Source of the DNA: Bacilli bacterium
GTDB taxonomy: Bacteria > Bacillota_I > Bacilli_A > RF39 > UBA660
NCBI GenBank assembly: GCA_028693035.1
Contig: JAQUWE010000011.1
Location: 1 to 48,272 of the forward strand
Length of the DNA: 48,272 nt
Direction of reading: 5' to 3'
Under the pieces are notes generated by a model. It made no database searches. It was not told where the DNA came from and saw only the letters and a list, made by a program, of their open reading frames with translations. Positions 22,855 to 31,366 of the stretch are shown here, piece after piece. The position numbers were made by a program, and so were the translations under genes. Every line of letters starts with the position of its first letter. Position 1 is the first letter of the stretch.

Positions 22855-23598
22855 CTATCTATAAAAAACATCTTTTAAATAAAGTCCATTAGGAAGAGCT
22901 GTCTTTCCTGCATACATTCTATTTTCTTCTTTTAAAATAGGAATCATATCTTCACTTTTTCTTTTTCCCTCTCCTATTTCAATAAGAGTTCCTACTATAT
23001 TACGCACCATATAACGCATAAAACCAGTTCCTAAAAAAGAAAGTGTTAATGTATTTACATGTTTAACATCACGAATTAAATTCGCACTTACAAGGGTTCT
23101 TTCATAAGATTCTTTTTCTTCATCTATTTTTACAAAAGATCTGAAGTTATGAGTACCTTCTAAATACTTTAAAGCTCTTTCCATTTCCACAACATCTAAA
23201 GGCTTGTTGTATTGTAAAATGTAATCTTTTTCAATAGGATTGTATTCTCCTAAATTGATTTTATAAACGTATTCCTTCGCAACTACATCAAATCTAGCAT
23301 GAAAACTATCATCGACAATTTCTGCCTTTTTGATATAAATAGTATCAGGAATCATACTATTTAAAGCTTTTTGTAATTTCTCAGGTGTTATTTTAATTTG
23401 TAAATCAAAATGGGCTTTCTGATTTAAAGCATGCACACCAGCATCTGTTCTACCAGAAGCATTTAATACAACTTTGGTATTGTCATTTAGTGTTTTTAGA
23501 GCTTTTTCAAGTTCTCCTTGTACCGTCTTCATTTTAGGTTGTTTTTGATAGCCACTATATTTAGAACCATCATAAGAAAATGTAATTAAATATCTCAT
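22855..23598 (-). CDS. truA: tRNA pseudouridine synthase A
   Basis: This enzyme converts U38-U40 in the anticodon arm of tRNAs to pseudouridine. The 247-aa length is normal. The catalytic Asp lies in GRTDAGVHALNQ (about 49-60). Other family blocks are YDGSKYSGYQKQP at the start, ARFDVVAKEYVYKI, and FLGTGFMRYMVRNIVGTL near the C-terminus. It overlaps ecfT by four bases (ATGA), so they are coupled. The order ecfA1-ecfA2-ecfT-truA is the classic Firmicutes arrangement. Confidence 0.96.
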   Translation of the reverse strand: MRYLITFSYDGSKYSGYQKQPKMKTVQGELEKALKTLNDNTKVVLNASGRTDAGVHALNQKAHFDLQIKITPEKLQKALNSMIPDTIYIKKAEIVDDSFHARFDVVAKEYVYKINLGEYNPIEKDYILQYNKPLDVVEMERALKYLEGTHNFRSFVKIDEEKESYERTLVSANLIRDVKHVNTLTLSFLGTGFMRYMVRNIVGTLIEIGEGKRKSEDMIPILKEENRMYAGKTALPNGLYLKDVFYR

Positions 23599-24341
23599 AA
23601 AAATACCTCACTTACTGTTAATACTATCATTATACCATGAATTATTATAAATACGATATCTAAAATATGCCAGGTATTCATTTGATAATTGGTTCTTACT
23701 TTACCAATTTCAAAATTTCTTAATTTCATAGATTCTTCTACACGGTGACATTCTTTTCTAGATAAAGAAAATAAAGGTCCTATAATCGATTTGAATACAA
23801 ATAATTTACCTTTTCTACTAGAGTGATTGTAATCAATTCCAAGAGAAGAAACGGTATATAAAAGCTCTTTCTTTTTATTGATAAAAGAAGGAATGAACTG
23901 AGAATATAAAGCTAATTTAATAGCTATTTTAGAAGGAGATAAATGTATTTTAGATAAAGGAAACAAGAAGATTTCATAGGTATATGTCATTTCTGTAATA
24001 GGAGTTGTTAAAGTAAATACAAAAACAGATAAACAAAGTATAACAATCCTTACTAGATAAAGACAAATAAGTATGAAAGGAACTTGCATGAAAAGGAAAA
24101 CAAGAACCAATAAAAGAAAGAGAAGACGAAGTACATAAAGCATTTTAAAATAAGTAGACAAGGAAATCTTAGAAAATAACATACTCCATAAAACGAACAA
24201 AAATAGAAAAGCTAGAAGGTACCATGTAGAAAACAAAGTACAAAAAGTAAAAAGAAGTAAACAAATAAATTTACAAATAGGATTCATTTTGTGTATAGGA
24301 GGCGCTCCAGTACGCTCTTTTTTATTTATATTATTTAACAT
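23595..24341 (-). CDS. ecfT: ECF transporter transmembrane subunit T, divergent
   Basis: This is the T component that couples the two ATPases to vitamin-binding S subunits in the membrane. About five to six hydrophobic helices lie in the N-terminal two thirds (ICLLLFTFCTLF, LFLLLVLVFLFMQ, and so on), followed by the cytoplasmic coupling helices. Typical EcfT proteins carry two Ala-Arg-Gly motifs there; here the equivalent places read TVSSLGID and SMKLRNFE, so only one Arg is kept. I prefer the ATG at 24341 because the AAAGGA site is too close to the ATG at 24353. It overlaps ecfA2 and is coupled to truA. Confidence 0.8.
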   Translation of the reverse strand: MLNNINKKERTGAPPIHKMNPICKFICLLLFTFCTLFSTWYLLAFLFLFVLWSMLFSKISLSTYFKMLYVLRLLFLLLVLVFLFMQVPFILICLYLVRIVILCLSVFVFTLTTPITEMTYTYEIFLFPLSKIHLSPSKIAIKLALYSQFIPSFINKKKELLYTVSSLGIDYNHSSRKGKLFVFKSIIGPLFSLSRKECHRVEESMKLRNFEIGKVRTNYQMNTWHILDIVFIIIHGIMIVLTVSEVFL

Positions 24342-25161
24342 ATCTATATACATCCTTTATTAAATCATTGATATCATTGCGGTATCCTATTTTGATGCCT
24401 TTATTTTCTAGTACCATATTAGAAAATCTAATAAAATCAGGAATTTTTACACCATACTTATAAAGTGTTTTTTCTTCTTTTAATACTTTATATTTGGTAC
24501 CCTCTAACTGTATTTTTTTATCCCCTAAAAGATAGATATAATCGGCTAATTCTAAAGCACTATCCGTATCTTTTGTTGTAATTACAATTGTCTTTTGGTA
24601 TTCTCTTTTCAGTTGTTTAAAAAGTTTAATAAAATCTTTCTTTGCTTTAGAACAAAGACCTAGAAAGGGTTCATCGATTAAAAATATTTCTGGATTTTTA
24701 AGTAACGCAATCGCAAGCGCTACTCTTTTTTGTTCTGTAAAACTAAGAGATAAAGGAGATTGTTTTTTTATGGAACTATCCAATTCTACCATCTCTAAAA
24801 CACGTTCTATTTTTTCTTCTTTTTCCTCTTTGATTCCAGAAGAAGCAAGGGCAAATAAAAGTTCTTTATAGACAGTTTTACAAAAGAAATGAGCGGAAGG
24901 ATCAGAGAAAACATAACCAATGTGTGTTCTTAACGTATTAAATAAGCGATTACTCCTTTTTTGAATGACGAAACTATCAATAATAATTTCTCCTTTTGTA
25001 GGAAGTTTTAAAGCATCAATCAGATTTAAAAGAATTGTTTTTCCAGAGCCACTTTTTCCTATACAAACTGTAATTTTATTTGCTTTACAAGTCATGTTAA
25101 TATTTTCTAAAATGGTGTTTTTAGATTCTTTATATGTTACATCTTTTATTTTTATTTCCAT
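24331..25161 (-). CDS. ecfA2: ECF transporter ATPase, A2-like, with degenerate motifs
   Basis: This 276-aa ABC ATPase has an intact Walker A GKSGSGKT (35-42) and Walker B with catalytic Glu, EIFLIDEP (158-165). Other motifs are altered: the Q-loop Gln is S86 (VFSDPS), the LSGGQ signature reads LSFTEQ (139-144), the D-loop Asp is C170, and the H-loop His is K197 (TTKDTD). It still has the family's overall length and position between ecfA1 and ecfT. It should pair with the A1 partner on the cytoplasmic face of EcfT. ATP binding looks possible; hydrolysis may be slow or lost. Confidence 0.85.
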   Translation of the reverse strand: MEIKIKDVTYKESKNTILENINMTCKANKITVCIGKSGSGKTILLNLIDALKLPTKGEIIIDSFVIQKRSNRLFNTLRTHIGYVFSDPSAHFFCKTVYKELLFALASSGIKEEKEEKIERVLEMVELDSSIKKQSPLSLSFTEQKRVALAIALLKNPEIFLIDEPFLGLCSKAKKDFIKLFKQLKREYQKTIVITTKDTDSALELADYIYLLGDKKIQLEGTKYKVLKEEKTLYKYGVKIPDFIRFSNMVLENKGIKIGYRNDINDLIKDVYRYVK

Positions 25162-25958
25162 AAAGCATCCACCATCTCTTTCATATCAAAAATAGGTTTT
25201 TCTAACAATTCATAATAGGAAAGACGGTGCGATAAATCTGCTAAAAAAGGAAGAGATAAACCAATTTCTGTAAGTTTTTTTTCTTCTTGCAAGAAGAGAG
25301 ATAAAGACCCTTTTAATAAAATATGGGTATCATGTAAAACCATAATACTGGTACCATATAAGGCATCTTCTACATTGTTTGTAAAATGTATAATTGCCAT
25401 TTTCTTTTCTTTATTCAGTTTTTGTAAAGCTGTAAAGGCAGTACTTTTATCGATATCATCCATGTAAACAAAGGCATCATCTAAGACAAGAACCTTTGGA
25501 TTATGGATAACAGCAGAGGCTACTCGAAGTAATGATTTTTTACTATCATTTAGTTCATTTGGACTTAAATGGTAATATTTTTGTAAATTAAACAAGGTCC
25601 CAATCTCTTCTACTCTATTAGAAATGTCCTGCTTTGCCATGCCTAGATTTTCTAGTATATAAATAAGGTCATTCAGAACGGTTTCACCTGCAAAATAGGA
25701 ATAAGTTGGATTCATCACAAATCCCATGATTTTTCTTAACTGGTGTATCTGCGATTTATCTAAAACAGTGCGATTGATGTTTATGTAGCCTTTATGGGGC
25801 AAAAGTCCTGCTAAAATAAGAGCAAATGTTGTTTTTCCAGAACCACCTATTCCTAAAATAGTTGTAAAAGACCCTTCTTCTAAATCAAAATTAATAGAAT
25901 TTAGGATTTTTTTATTTTTATAAGAAAAGGAAAGTTCTCTAACAATGACTTCATTCAT
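25152..25958 (-). CDS. ecfA1: ECF transporter ATPase, A1-like, strongly degenerate
   Basis: This is the first gene of the ecf-truA operon. Walker A is intact, GIGGSGKT (36-43). The Q-loop (normally VFQNP) reads VMNP and lacks the Gln, the signature LSGGQ reads LNDSK (136-140), the catalytic Glu after Walker B is D161 (VLVLDDAF), and the H-loop His is N194 (HFTNNVED). The start is taken as ATG 25958, with GGTGAT upstream; an in-frame ATG at 25970 has no ribosome binding site. It overlaps ecfA2 by ten bases. Together with the A2 changes, this module departs from normal ECF energisers. Confidence 0.82.
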   Translation of the reverse strand: MNEVIVRELSFSYKNKKILNSINFDLEEGSFTTILGIGGSGKTTFALILAGLLPHKGYININRTVLDKSQIHQLRKIMGFVMNPTYSYFAGETVLNDLIYILENLGMAKQDISNRVEEIGTLFNLQKYYHLSPNELNDSKKSLLRVASAVIHNPKVLVLDDAFVYMDDIDKSTAFTALQKLNKEKKMAIIHFTNNVEDALYGTSIMVLHDTHILLKGSLSLFLQEEKKLTEIGLSLPFLADLSHRLSYYELLEKPIFDMKEMVDALWK

Positions 25959-25978
25959 ATACATCACCATAGTAATTT

Positions 25979-26007
25979 ATTATAATATAAAACACGTATT
26001 AGAGCAA
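25979..26007 (-). promoter_or_regulatory. Promoter of the ecfA1-ecfA2-ecfT-truA operon
   Basis: On the minus strand TTGCTC (26002-26007) and TATAAT (25979-25984) are spaced by exactly 17 bases, about 20 bases before the ecfA1 ATG. The module therefore has its own promoter and does not depend on the ribosomal operon. Confidence 0.75.
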
Positions 26008-26017
26008 TGATTTTCCT

Positions 26018-26152
26018 TTAATTTAGGCGATTTGTATAGATTCTTTAGCAAATATTCTAACTTTATAAAAAAAGAACCAAGATTATTTTCTTGATTCATT
26101 ATTTTTAACTTGTATTTGAATACTTTGATATATTTTTTGTTTTAATTTTTTA
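26018..26152. repeat. Direct repeat copy 1 (about 135 bp), 3' end of the pentapeptide-like gene
   Basis: This stretch is about 85-90% alike by eye to 27016-27152, same orientation, 999 bases apart. It contains the last ~23 codons of the pentapeptide-like gene, its terminator and a downstream block starting TTAATTTAGGCGATTTGTAT. Confidence 0.85.
26066..26096 (-). terminator. Terminator of the pentapeptide-like gene
   Basis: On the minus strand the stem AATCAAGA/TCTTGGTT (one G-T pair) with a 6-nt loop is followed by CTTTTTTT. The stem begins inside the last codons. Confidence 0.8.
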
Positions 26153-26934
26153 TACGATTTTTCCACTTCTTCTTTTGAAATAATTGTGTAATTTCTTAGC
26201 TTCCCAGTTTCTAAACATTCATTATACTGCTCTATAGATCTCTGATTATCTATCCTTCTATCCATTTCCAAGAAGGTTGGTATAACTCTAATCCCAGTAT
26301 CAGAAAAATCACAGTCTAGTGCAGATCTATTGTAACAAGGATTTGTATTTTTAAAATCTTCTACAAAAAAGGATAAATCTACAAAAAAGTCAGAAAGATC
26401 GTTTCCTACAAATTTTGAATCAAACAATGTTTGTGGAACAGCTTTATTTTGTTCAAAGTGTAAATTACAATAGGAAAAATCTGATTCACTTACGTGATCA
26501 ATCATATCAAAATGAGAATTTGATAGATTCATATGCGAAAAGTCGCAACTACTTACTTGAATACCCTCTTTACTTCTGAAAGCATTTGCAAAATTTATAT
26601 AAGCGTTTGTACCACTTAAATTAATATTTTCAACATGATGTTCCCCATAATGATTATCTTCTGATAACAATTCATAATAAACATTCCAATTCACATGGTC
26701 AAAAGAGATTTCACTTAAATCTAGTTTTCTTAAAAAAGGGCCTGACCACATAACATATTTGACTGGGGTCATTTCATAAGAACAATCATTGTTCTTACTT
26801 TTATACTCTGTATGAAAAAGTAAAGTTTCAATTATTTTATTATCTAAATAAATTTGTTGATTATCTGGAACCTCCTCTAACATTTCTTCTACATCTTTTC
26901 TCAATTGCTTTGTTTTTCCTTTACCTAACTTCAT
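26083..26934 (-). CDS. Pentapeptide-repeat-like protein, 283 aa
   Basis: The middle of the protein (about 75-205) has degenerate pentapeptide repeats of the A(D/N)LxX type: LDLSEISFDHVNW, NINLSGTNAYINFANAF, SSCDFSHMNLSNSHFDM, SDFSYCNLHF, SKFVGNDLSDFF. These would fold as a right-handed quadrilateral beta helix, a scaffold known from DNA-mimic and unassigned proteins. The N-terminal 40 residues are acidic/basic and helical, and the C-terminal 50 are Lys-rich and helical. The function is unknown. An AAGGAG site precedes the ATG. It is flanked by 135-bp direct repeats that include its own 3' end, a sign of past tandem duplication. Confidence 0.75.
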   Translation of the reverse strand: MKLGKGKTKQLRKDVEEMLEEVPDNQQIYLDNKIIETLLFHTEYKSKNNDCSYEMTPVKYVMWSGPFLRKLDLSEISFDHVNWNVYYELLSEDNHYGEHHVENINLSGTNAYINFANAFRSKEGIQVSSCDFSHMNLSNSHFDMIDHVSESDFSYCNLHFEQNKAVPQTLFDSKFVGNDLSDFFVDLSFFVEDFKNTNPCYNRSALDCDFSDTGIRVIPTFLEMDRRIDNQRSIEQYNECLETGKLRNYTIISKEEVEKSYKKLKQKIYQSIQIQVKNNESRK

Positions 26935-27065
26935 ACAATCACTCCTTTTTGATGGGTATTACTATATACTTTCTATGTTCCTTTGTCAAGTTATTATATT
27001 CTACAGATAACCTTCTTAATTTAGGCGATTTGTATAGACTTTTTTAGCAAATATTCTAATATTAC

Positions 27066-27095
27066 AAAAAAAGAACCAAGATTATTTTCTTGATT
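27066..27095 (-). terminator. Duplicate terminator in repeat copy 2
   Basis: The same 8-bp stem and T-run as at 26066-26096. It now serves the SDR gene, which ends about 85 bases upstream. Confidence 0.7.
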
Positions 27096-27152
27096 CATTA
27101 TTTTTAATTTGTTTTTGAATACTTTAATATACTTTTTTTCTCATTTTTTTAT
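27074..27152 (-). pseudogene. 3'-terminal relic of a paralogue of the pentapeptide-like gene
   Basis: On the minus strand the frame reads KKVY, stop, SIQKQIKNNESRK, stop. This aligns with QKIYQSIQIQVKNNESRK at the end of the intact gene. The Gln codon CAA has become TAA. No upstream part of the gene remains before the SDR gene, so the copy was truncated by deletion. Confidence 0.75.
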
Positions 27153-27179
27153 CCAAATTCATTATATTTTAAAATAAAT

Positions 27180-27932
27180 TTATTCTGTTTTCTTTTTCTG
27201 AAACTTATAAGCAATACGCATTAATAATTTAGTAGGAAGTAAATGCTCTACCCAAAAAGTAAGCTTCATTGTTGTACCTGGAATAATCACAAGTTTTCTT
27301 TGAAACATTTTTTTAACAGCATATATAGCAACTTCCTTACTTGTAAGTGGTTTGGCACTAAAACGAACTCCCGCAACTGTATTAAAATTGGTATCAACAG
27401 GTCCTGGGCAAAGGCATCCAACGTAGACATTACTCTTATCTACCCTTAATTCTTCATATAAAGCCTCTGTAAGGCGCAAAACATAAGATTTGGTTGCGTA
27501 GTAGGTTGCCATTAAAGGACCTGGTAAAAAGGCTGCAGATGAGGCTACATTCAGGATATATCCTTTGTCCTTTTCTTTAAAGTCTTTATAAAAGAGTTTA
27601 GTTAGAATATGTACGGCTTTTATATTGACATCAATCATATCTAATTCTTTATCAATATTGGTATCCTCGAATTTTCCCCATACACCAAAACCAGCATTAT
27701 TAATAACAACATCAATATCTTCACTCTTTATTTTATTATATAATTTTATACAATTATAAGAAGAAGATAAATCCATCACATGTACTTCTACTTTTGTTTT
27801 GATTTCTTTTCTTAATTTTTCCAATGCTTTTTTATTACGTGCTACTAAAATAACATCATATCCTTGTTCACTTAAAGTAAGTGCGATGTCTCTTCCTATA
27901 CCACTACTAGCGCCTGTTATCAATGCTTTCAT
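27180..27932 (-). CDS. Short-chain dehydrogenase/reductase (classical SDR)
   Basis: This NAD(P)-dependent oxidoreductase has a Rossmann fold with the cofactor motif TGASSGIG (about 6-13), the NNAG motif (about 82-85), a catalytic Ser in LNVASSAAF and the YxxxK pair in TYYATKSYVL, then the PGPVDT loop. Substrate specificity cannot be read. I take ATG 27932 (MKALITG) because AGGTGA lies six bases upstream; ATG 27950 has no ribosome binding site. The length of 250 aa is typical. The C-terminal end FWVEHLLPTKLLMRIAYKFQ is basic and amphipathic, as in membrane-associated SDRs of the YqjQ/DltE type. Confidence 0.9.
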   Translation of the reverse strand: MKALITGASSGIGRDIALTLSEQGYDVILVARNKKALEKLRKEIKTKVEVHVMDLSSSYNCIKLYNKIKSEDIDVVINNAGFGVWGKFEDTNIDKELDMIDVNIKAVHILTKLFYKDFKEKDKGYILNVASSAAFLPGPLMATYYATKSYVLRLTEALYEELRVDKSNVYVGCLCPGPVDTNFNTVAGVRFSAKPLTSKEVAIYAVKKMFQRKLVIIPGTTMKLTFWVEHLLPTKLLMRIAYKFQKKKTE

Positions 27933-28008
27933 ACTATCACCTATTTTCATTATAACATGAAATAAGAAAAGTTCTAATTTAAAAAGAATTATTAAGTGTC
28001 ATAGAATG

Positions 28009-28035
28009 TAAAAAAACAAGTATTTTTATACTTGT
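28009..28035 (-). terminator. Terminator of the pilin-like gene
   Basis: On the minus strand a perfect 8-bp stem ACAAGTAT/ATACTTGT with a 4-nt loop is followed by TTTTTT. Confidence 0.85.
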
Positions 28036-28055
28036 CTTATTTACCACATTTTTTA

Positions 28056-29090
28056 TTAAGAAGCCTTGATTTGATATGCAGTAGCGGCTGCTACACCGTC
28101 ACCACCAGTAATTTGAACACCTGGTTTTAAAGTAATAGCAAGCATAATTCCTTTAGCAGCACCACCTGTACCAGAAAGATCTTGTTTATAATTACTGAAA
28201 TATGCGATTTGACGACCATAGTCATACGTGTTGGTTAACCAGAAACTCAATCCTTCTAGTAAGAAATGATTGACTTTATTTGTCGCTGCAATTGAACAAC
28301 TATAAGTTGTTTCACACAATTTAAATCCTGGGTTCATAATTTTTAATATACTGTCATTGACAACTATCACTTTTGATGCAACTGTTGCATTCATTTGCGA
28401 TGTAACTAAAGCATTTGCATAATCTACAACATTTACCATATTAGTACCACTAGATTTTACACTACCGATTGGGGTTGCACTTAATATTTGTACTGTTCCA
28501 GTAGAACCTGTACCCGTAGTCTTTAATACACGATAATTTTTAGAATCTGCACCATCGTAATACACATAATCTCCTTGTTTTACTGTATCTGCCAAATAGT
28601 TAGCAGGAACAGGAGTAGGTGTTGGGGTTGGCTCTGGCGTTGGCGTTGGTTCTGGAGTAGGTGTTGGGGTTGGTTCCGGTGGAGCCTCACAAGCACTCTT
28701 TTTATAGGCAACAACTGTTACCTTTTCTTCTTCCAACTTTTTAGTAGCACACCAATTTTTACCTTTATCCGTAATAGCAAGATCTTGTTTACCTTTTGCA
28801 GTGATCTCTAAAGTACCACCACCAATTTTTTCTCCTGATAGTTTTAAATCATCAGCACCATCTGGGAAAGTAAAGGTAGTACCTGTAAAAGCATCATTAT
28901 TAAAATTTTTCGCATAATAAAGCTTTCCTGCATCTAATACACCATAGGCTGTATCCATAAATGCATTCTTTTTAGATTTATTAATGACACCTACTATAAT
29001 AGGGGTCGCAATCAAAGCAATGATAGCGAGTATGACGATAACTGCTAAAAGCTCTATTAATGTAAATCCTTGTTTCTTATTCGTTTTCAA
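28056..29090 (-). CDS. Type IV pilin-like protein with Pro/Thr/Glu linker
   Basis: The N-terminus MKTNKKQG|FTLIELLAVIV is a class III signal: cleavage after Gly8, Phe as first mature residue, Glu at position 5, then a hydrophobic spine. The body has a pilin-like region, a linker of alternating Pro-Thr and Pro-Glu (about 134-160), and a C-terminal domain with two Cys (LCETTYSC). I place the start at TTG 29090, because AAGGAG lies eight bases upstream; a GTG at 29099 overlaps that site. At about 345 aa it is longer than most pseudopilins. No prepilin peptidase, pilus ATPase or platform protein is nearby, so it must use machinery encoded elsewhere. Confidence 0.85.
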   Translation of the reverse strand: MKTNKKQGFTLIELLAVIVILAIIALIATPIIVGVINKSKKNAFMDTAYGVLDAGKLYYAKNFNNDAFTGTTFTFPDGADDLKLSGEKIGGGTLEITAKGKQDLAITDKGKNWCATKKLEEEKVTVVAYKKSACEAPPEPTPTPTPEPTPTPEPTPTPTPVPANYLADTVKQGDYVYYDGADSKNYRVLKTTGTGSTGTVQILSATPIGSVKSSGTNMVNVVDYANALVTSQMNATVASKVIVVNDSILKIMNPGFKLCETTYSCSIAATNKVNHFLLEGLSFWLTNTYDYGRQIAYFSNYKQDLSGTGGAAKGIMLAITLKPGVQITGGDGVAAATAYQIKAS

Positions 29091-29216
29091 TATATACACT
29101 CCTTTATTTTAAACTATCTATAGTTTACCATTTATTGCAATATTTTACTATTATTTTTCACAAAAAAGTGCAATATATACAAAGAATTTCCATATCGTAT
29201 ACTTTTATTATTTCAC

Positions 29217-29244
29217 ACAAAAAAAAGATGCTTATTTAGCATCT
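29217..29244 (-). terminator. Terminator of the S10-spc-alpha supercluster
   Basis: On the minus strand AGATGCT/AGCATCT (7 bp) with a 5-nt loop is followed by eight T. It overlaps the rplQ stop codon and separates the ribosomal genes from the pilin gene. Confidence 0.9.
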
Positions 29245-29585
29245 CCTTCAACTAATTCTAAAATAACCATTAAAGCATCGTCTCCTCTGCGTTCTGTTAA
29301 TTTTAGGATTCTTGTATAACCACCATTTCTAGATGCATAACGAGGTGCTAAATCATCAAATACTTTTTTAGCAACTGTTTTGTCATTATGTAAGAAGGCA
29401 ACTGCTTGTCTTCTAGCTACAAGTGAACCATTTTTTCCATATGTAATCATTTTATCAACAAATTTACGAACTTCTTTAGCTCTTGTTTCTGTTGTTTGAA
29501 TTCTTTCATTCATGATAAGGTCTTTAGTAAGGTTCGCAAGCATACTTTTTCTATGTTTATTAGTACGTCCTAATTTTCTGTACAT
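29232..29585 (-). CDS. rplQ: Ribosomal protein L17
   Basis: This 117-aa protein of the large subunit begins [19 protein letters not shown], the family's basic N-terminal block, and ends [15 protein letters not shown]. It lies 17 bases after rpoA and closes the alpha operon. The stop codon is inside the terminator stem. Confidence 0.98.
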   Translation of the reverse strand: MYRKLGRTNKHRKSMLANLTKDLIMNERIQTTETRAKEVRKFVDKMITYGKNGSLVARRQAVAFLHNDKTVAKKVFDDLAPRYASRNGGYTRILKLTERRGDDALMVILELVEGDAK

Positions 29586-29602
29586 ATTCTTCCTCCTAAC
29601 TA

Positions 29603-30553
29603 TTAATCATCTTCGCGGAATCTAAGTCCCATATCTTTAATTTTATCAATAACTTCTTTTAAAGATTTTTTACCTAAATTACGAATTTTCATCATTTCTA
29701 ATTCTGATTTTTCAGTTAAATCACCTAAAGTATTAATGTTTGCTCTTTTTAAACAATTATAAGCTCTTACTGAGAAATCTAATTCATCAATTGGAGTTTC
29801 CAATTTTTTAAGTTTACTATCTTCTTGTTTTGCATTCATAATACCTGTTTTATCAGCAATTTCACTTAAATTGGTAATAATATTTAAATGTTCAATTAAA
29901 ATCTTAGCACCAAGAGCCATAGCTTCCTCAGGTCTAATAGAACCTTTGGTATGCACATCCATAATTAATTTATCGTAATTGGCATCCTGTCCTACACGAG
30001 CATCTTCTACTTCTAAACTAATTCTTTCAATAGGTGAATAAATAGCATCGATTGGAATAAATCCAACAGCTGCATCTTCAATGAATTTTTTGTTTTCGCT
30101 AGAAGGAACGTATCCTCTTCCACTTCCAACAATAATTTCCATATCCAGTTTTCCACCTTTAGATAAAGTTGCGATTACTTGGTCTTTATTCATGATCTCA
30201 ATATTTGGATTGCTTTCGATATCAGCAGCAGTTACAGTTCTTTCTTCTGAAACAGAAAGTTTCAAAGTTTGTGCTTCTTCACTACTGTTTTTTACAACAA
30301 TATTTTTAAGATTTAAAATGATTGCTGTAACATCTTCGTATACACCTTCGATTGTTTGAAATTCATGCATAATACCATCGATTTTAACAGCTACGATAGC
30401 AGAACCTGGCATACTAGATAACATCACTCTTCTAAGTGCGTTTCCAATAGTTGTACCAAAACCTCTTTCCAAAGGTTCTAATTCAAATCTACCATAGTTA
30501 TTTTTTTCAATATAATCAGTTATTTTGTATATTGGTTTTTCAAAATTTAACAT
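29603..30553 (-). CDS. rpoA: RNA polymerase alpha subunit
   Basis: This 316-aa protein has the N-terminal assembly domain (about 1-230, with [20 protein letters not shown] and the [10 protein letters not shown] block) and the C-terminal DNA- and activator-binding domain (about 250-310, with [20 protein letters not shown] and IRNLGKKSL). It scaffolds the polymerase core. It is in its usual place between rpsK and rplQ; rpsD is not in this operon. Confidence 0.98.
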   Translation of the reverse strand: MLNFEKPIYKITDYIEKNNYGRFELEPLERGFGTTIGNALRRVMLSSMPGSAIVAVKIDGIMHEFQTIEGVYEDVTAIILNLKNIVVKNSSEEAQTLKLSVSEERTVTAADIESNPNIEIMNKDQVIATLSKGGKLDMEIIVGSGRGYVPSSENKKFIEDAAVGFIPIDAIYSPIERISLEVEDARVGQDANYDKLIMDVHTKGSIRPEEAMALGAKILIEHLNIITNLSEIADKTGIMNAKQEDSKLKKLETPIDELDFSVRAYNCLKRANINTLGDLTEKSELEMMKIRNLGKKSLKEVIDKIKDMGLRFREDD

Positions 30554-30577
30554 TTGCTTCGTTCCTCCTTCTTTACC

Positions 30578-30961
30578 TTATCCACGAGGGCGTTTTGGTG
30601 GACGACATCCGTTATGTGGTATAGGTGTTTCATCAGAAATTGTCGTAACTTCAAGACCAGCTGTTTGAAGCGAACGAATCGCTGTTTCACGTCCAGAACC
30701 AAGTCCTTTTACAAATACTTCTACTTTCCTCATACCCATATCAAAAGCTGCTTTTCCAGCTGCTTCAGCTGCCATACCAGCGGCAAATGGAGTAGATTTT
30801 TTACTTCCTTTAAATCCAAGTGTACCAGCGGAAGCCCAACTCACTGCATTTCCTTCTTTATCACTAAGTGTTACAATAGTGTTATTAAAGGTAGAATGAA
30901 TGAAAGCTTTTCCTTCAGGTACATTCTTTTTCACTTTACGCTTTCTTGCTTTATAAGCCAT
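30578..30961 (-). CDS. rpsK: Ribosomal protein S11
   Basis: A 127-aa small-subunit platform protein. Family blocks [47 protein letters not shown] and the C-terminal [12 protein letters not shown] are all present. It follows rpsM by 25 bases. Confidence 0.98.
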   Translation of the reverse strand: MAYKARKRKVKKNVPEGKAFIHSTFNNTIVTLSDKEGNAVSWASAGTLGFKGSKKSTPFAAGMAAEAAGKAAFDMGMRKVEVFVKGLGSGRETAIRSLQTAGLEVTTISDETPIPHNGCRPPKRPRG

Positions 30962-30986
30962 GCCTATAACCTCCTTTATCTATGCA

Positions 30987-31352
30987 TTATTTTTTCTTGT
31001 TTGCTACAGTTTTTCCTTTACCCTTACGAGTTCTAGCATTTCTGCTTGTTCTTTGTCCTCTTACAGGAAGTCCTCTTTTGTGACGAGTTCCTTCATAAGA
31101 ATTGATTTCCATTTTTGTTTTGATGTTCATATTGACTTCACGACGTAAATCACCTTCTGTGATATGTTTGTCTACTTCGTTACGAATTGCAATAAGTTCA
31201 TCATTTGTTAATTCTCCTGCTTTTTTATCAGGATTTACTTTTGCATCTTTCAAAATTGTTTCTGAAAGACTAGTTCCAATACCGTAAATATAAGTAAGTG
31301 CGATTACACTTCTCTTATTATTTGGTACATCTACACCTTTAATACGTGCCAT
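30987..31352 (-). CDS. rpsM: Ribosomal protein S13
   Basis: A 121-aa protein of the small-subunit head that contacts tRNA and the large subunit. It starts [20 protein letters not shown] and carries YIYGIG and the basic tail [18 protein letters not shown] followed by KGKGKTV. It lies in the standard order infA, rpmJ, rpsM. Confidence 0.98.
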   Translation of the reverse strand: MARIKGVDVPNNKRSVIALTYIYGIGTSLSETILKDAKVNPDKKAGELTNDELIAIRNEVDKHITEGDLRREVNMNIKTKMEINSYEGTRHKRGLPVRGQRTSRNARTRKGKGKTVANKKK

Positions 31353-31366
31353 AATTTCGCCTCCTA

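Larger units (their letters stand above)
27016..27152. repeat. Direct repeat copy 2 (about 135 bp), relic of a second pentapeptide-like gene
   Basis: This matches 26018-26152 in the same orientation. It preserves the 3' coding end, terminator and downstream block of the neighbouring gene, but the rest of the gene copy is absent. Confidence 0.85.

Noticed and set aside
26018-27152. The 135-bp repeats as ends of an insertion sequence
   Set aside because: They are direct, contain coding tail plus terminator of the enclosed gene, and no transposase lies between them.
30554-31036. 160-aa plus-strand ORF across rpsK
   Set aside because: It is an antisense shadow of rpsK and rpsM with a Phe/Ser/Cys-rich composition and no ribosome binding site.
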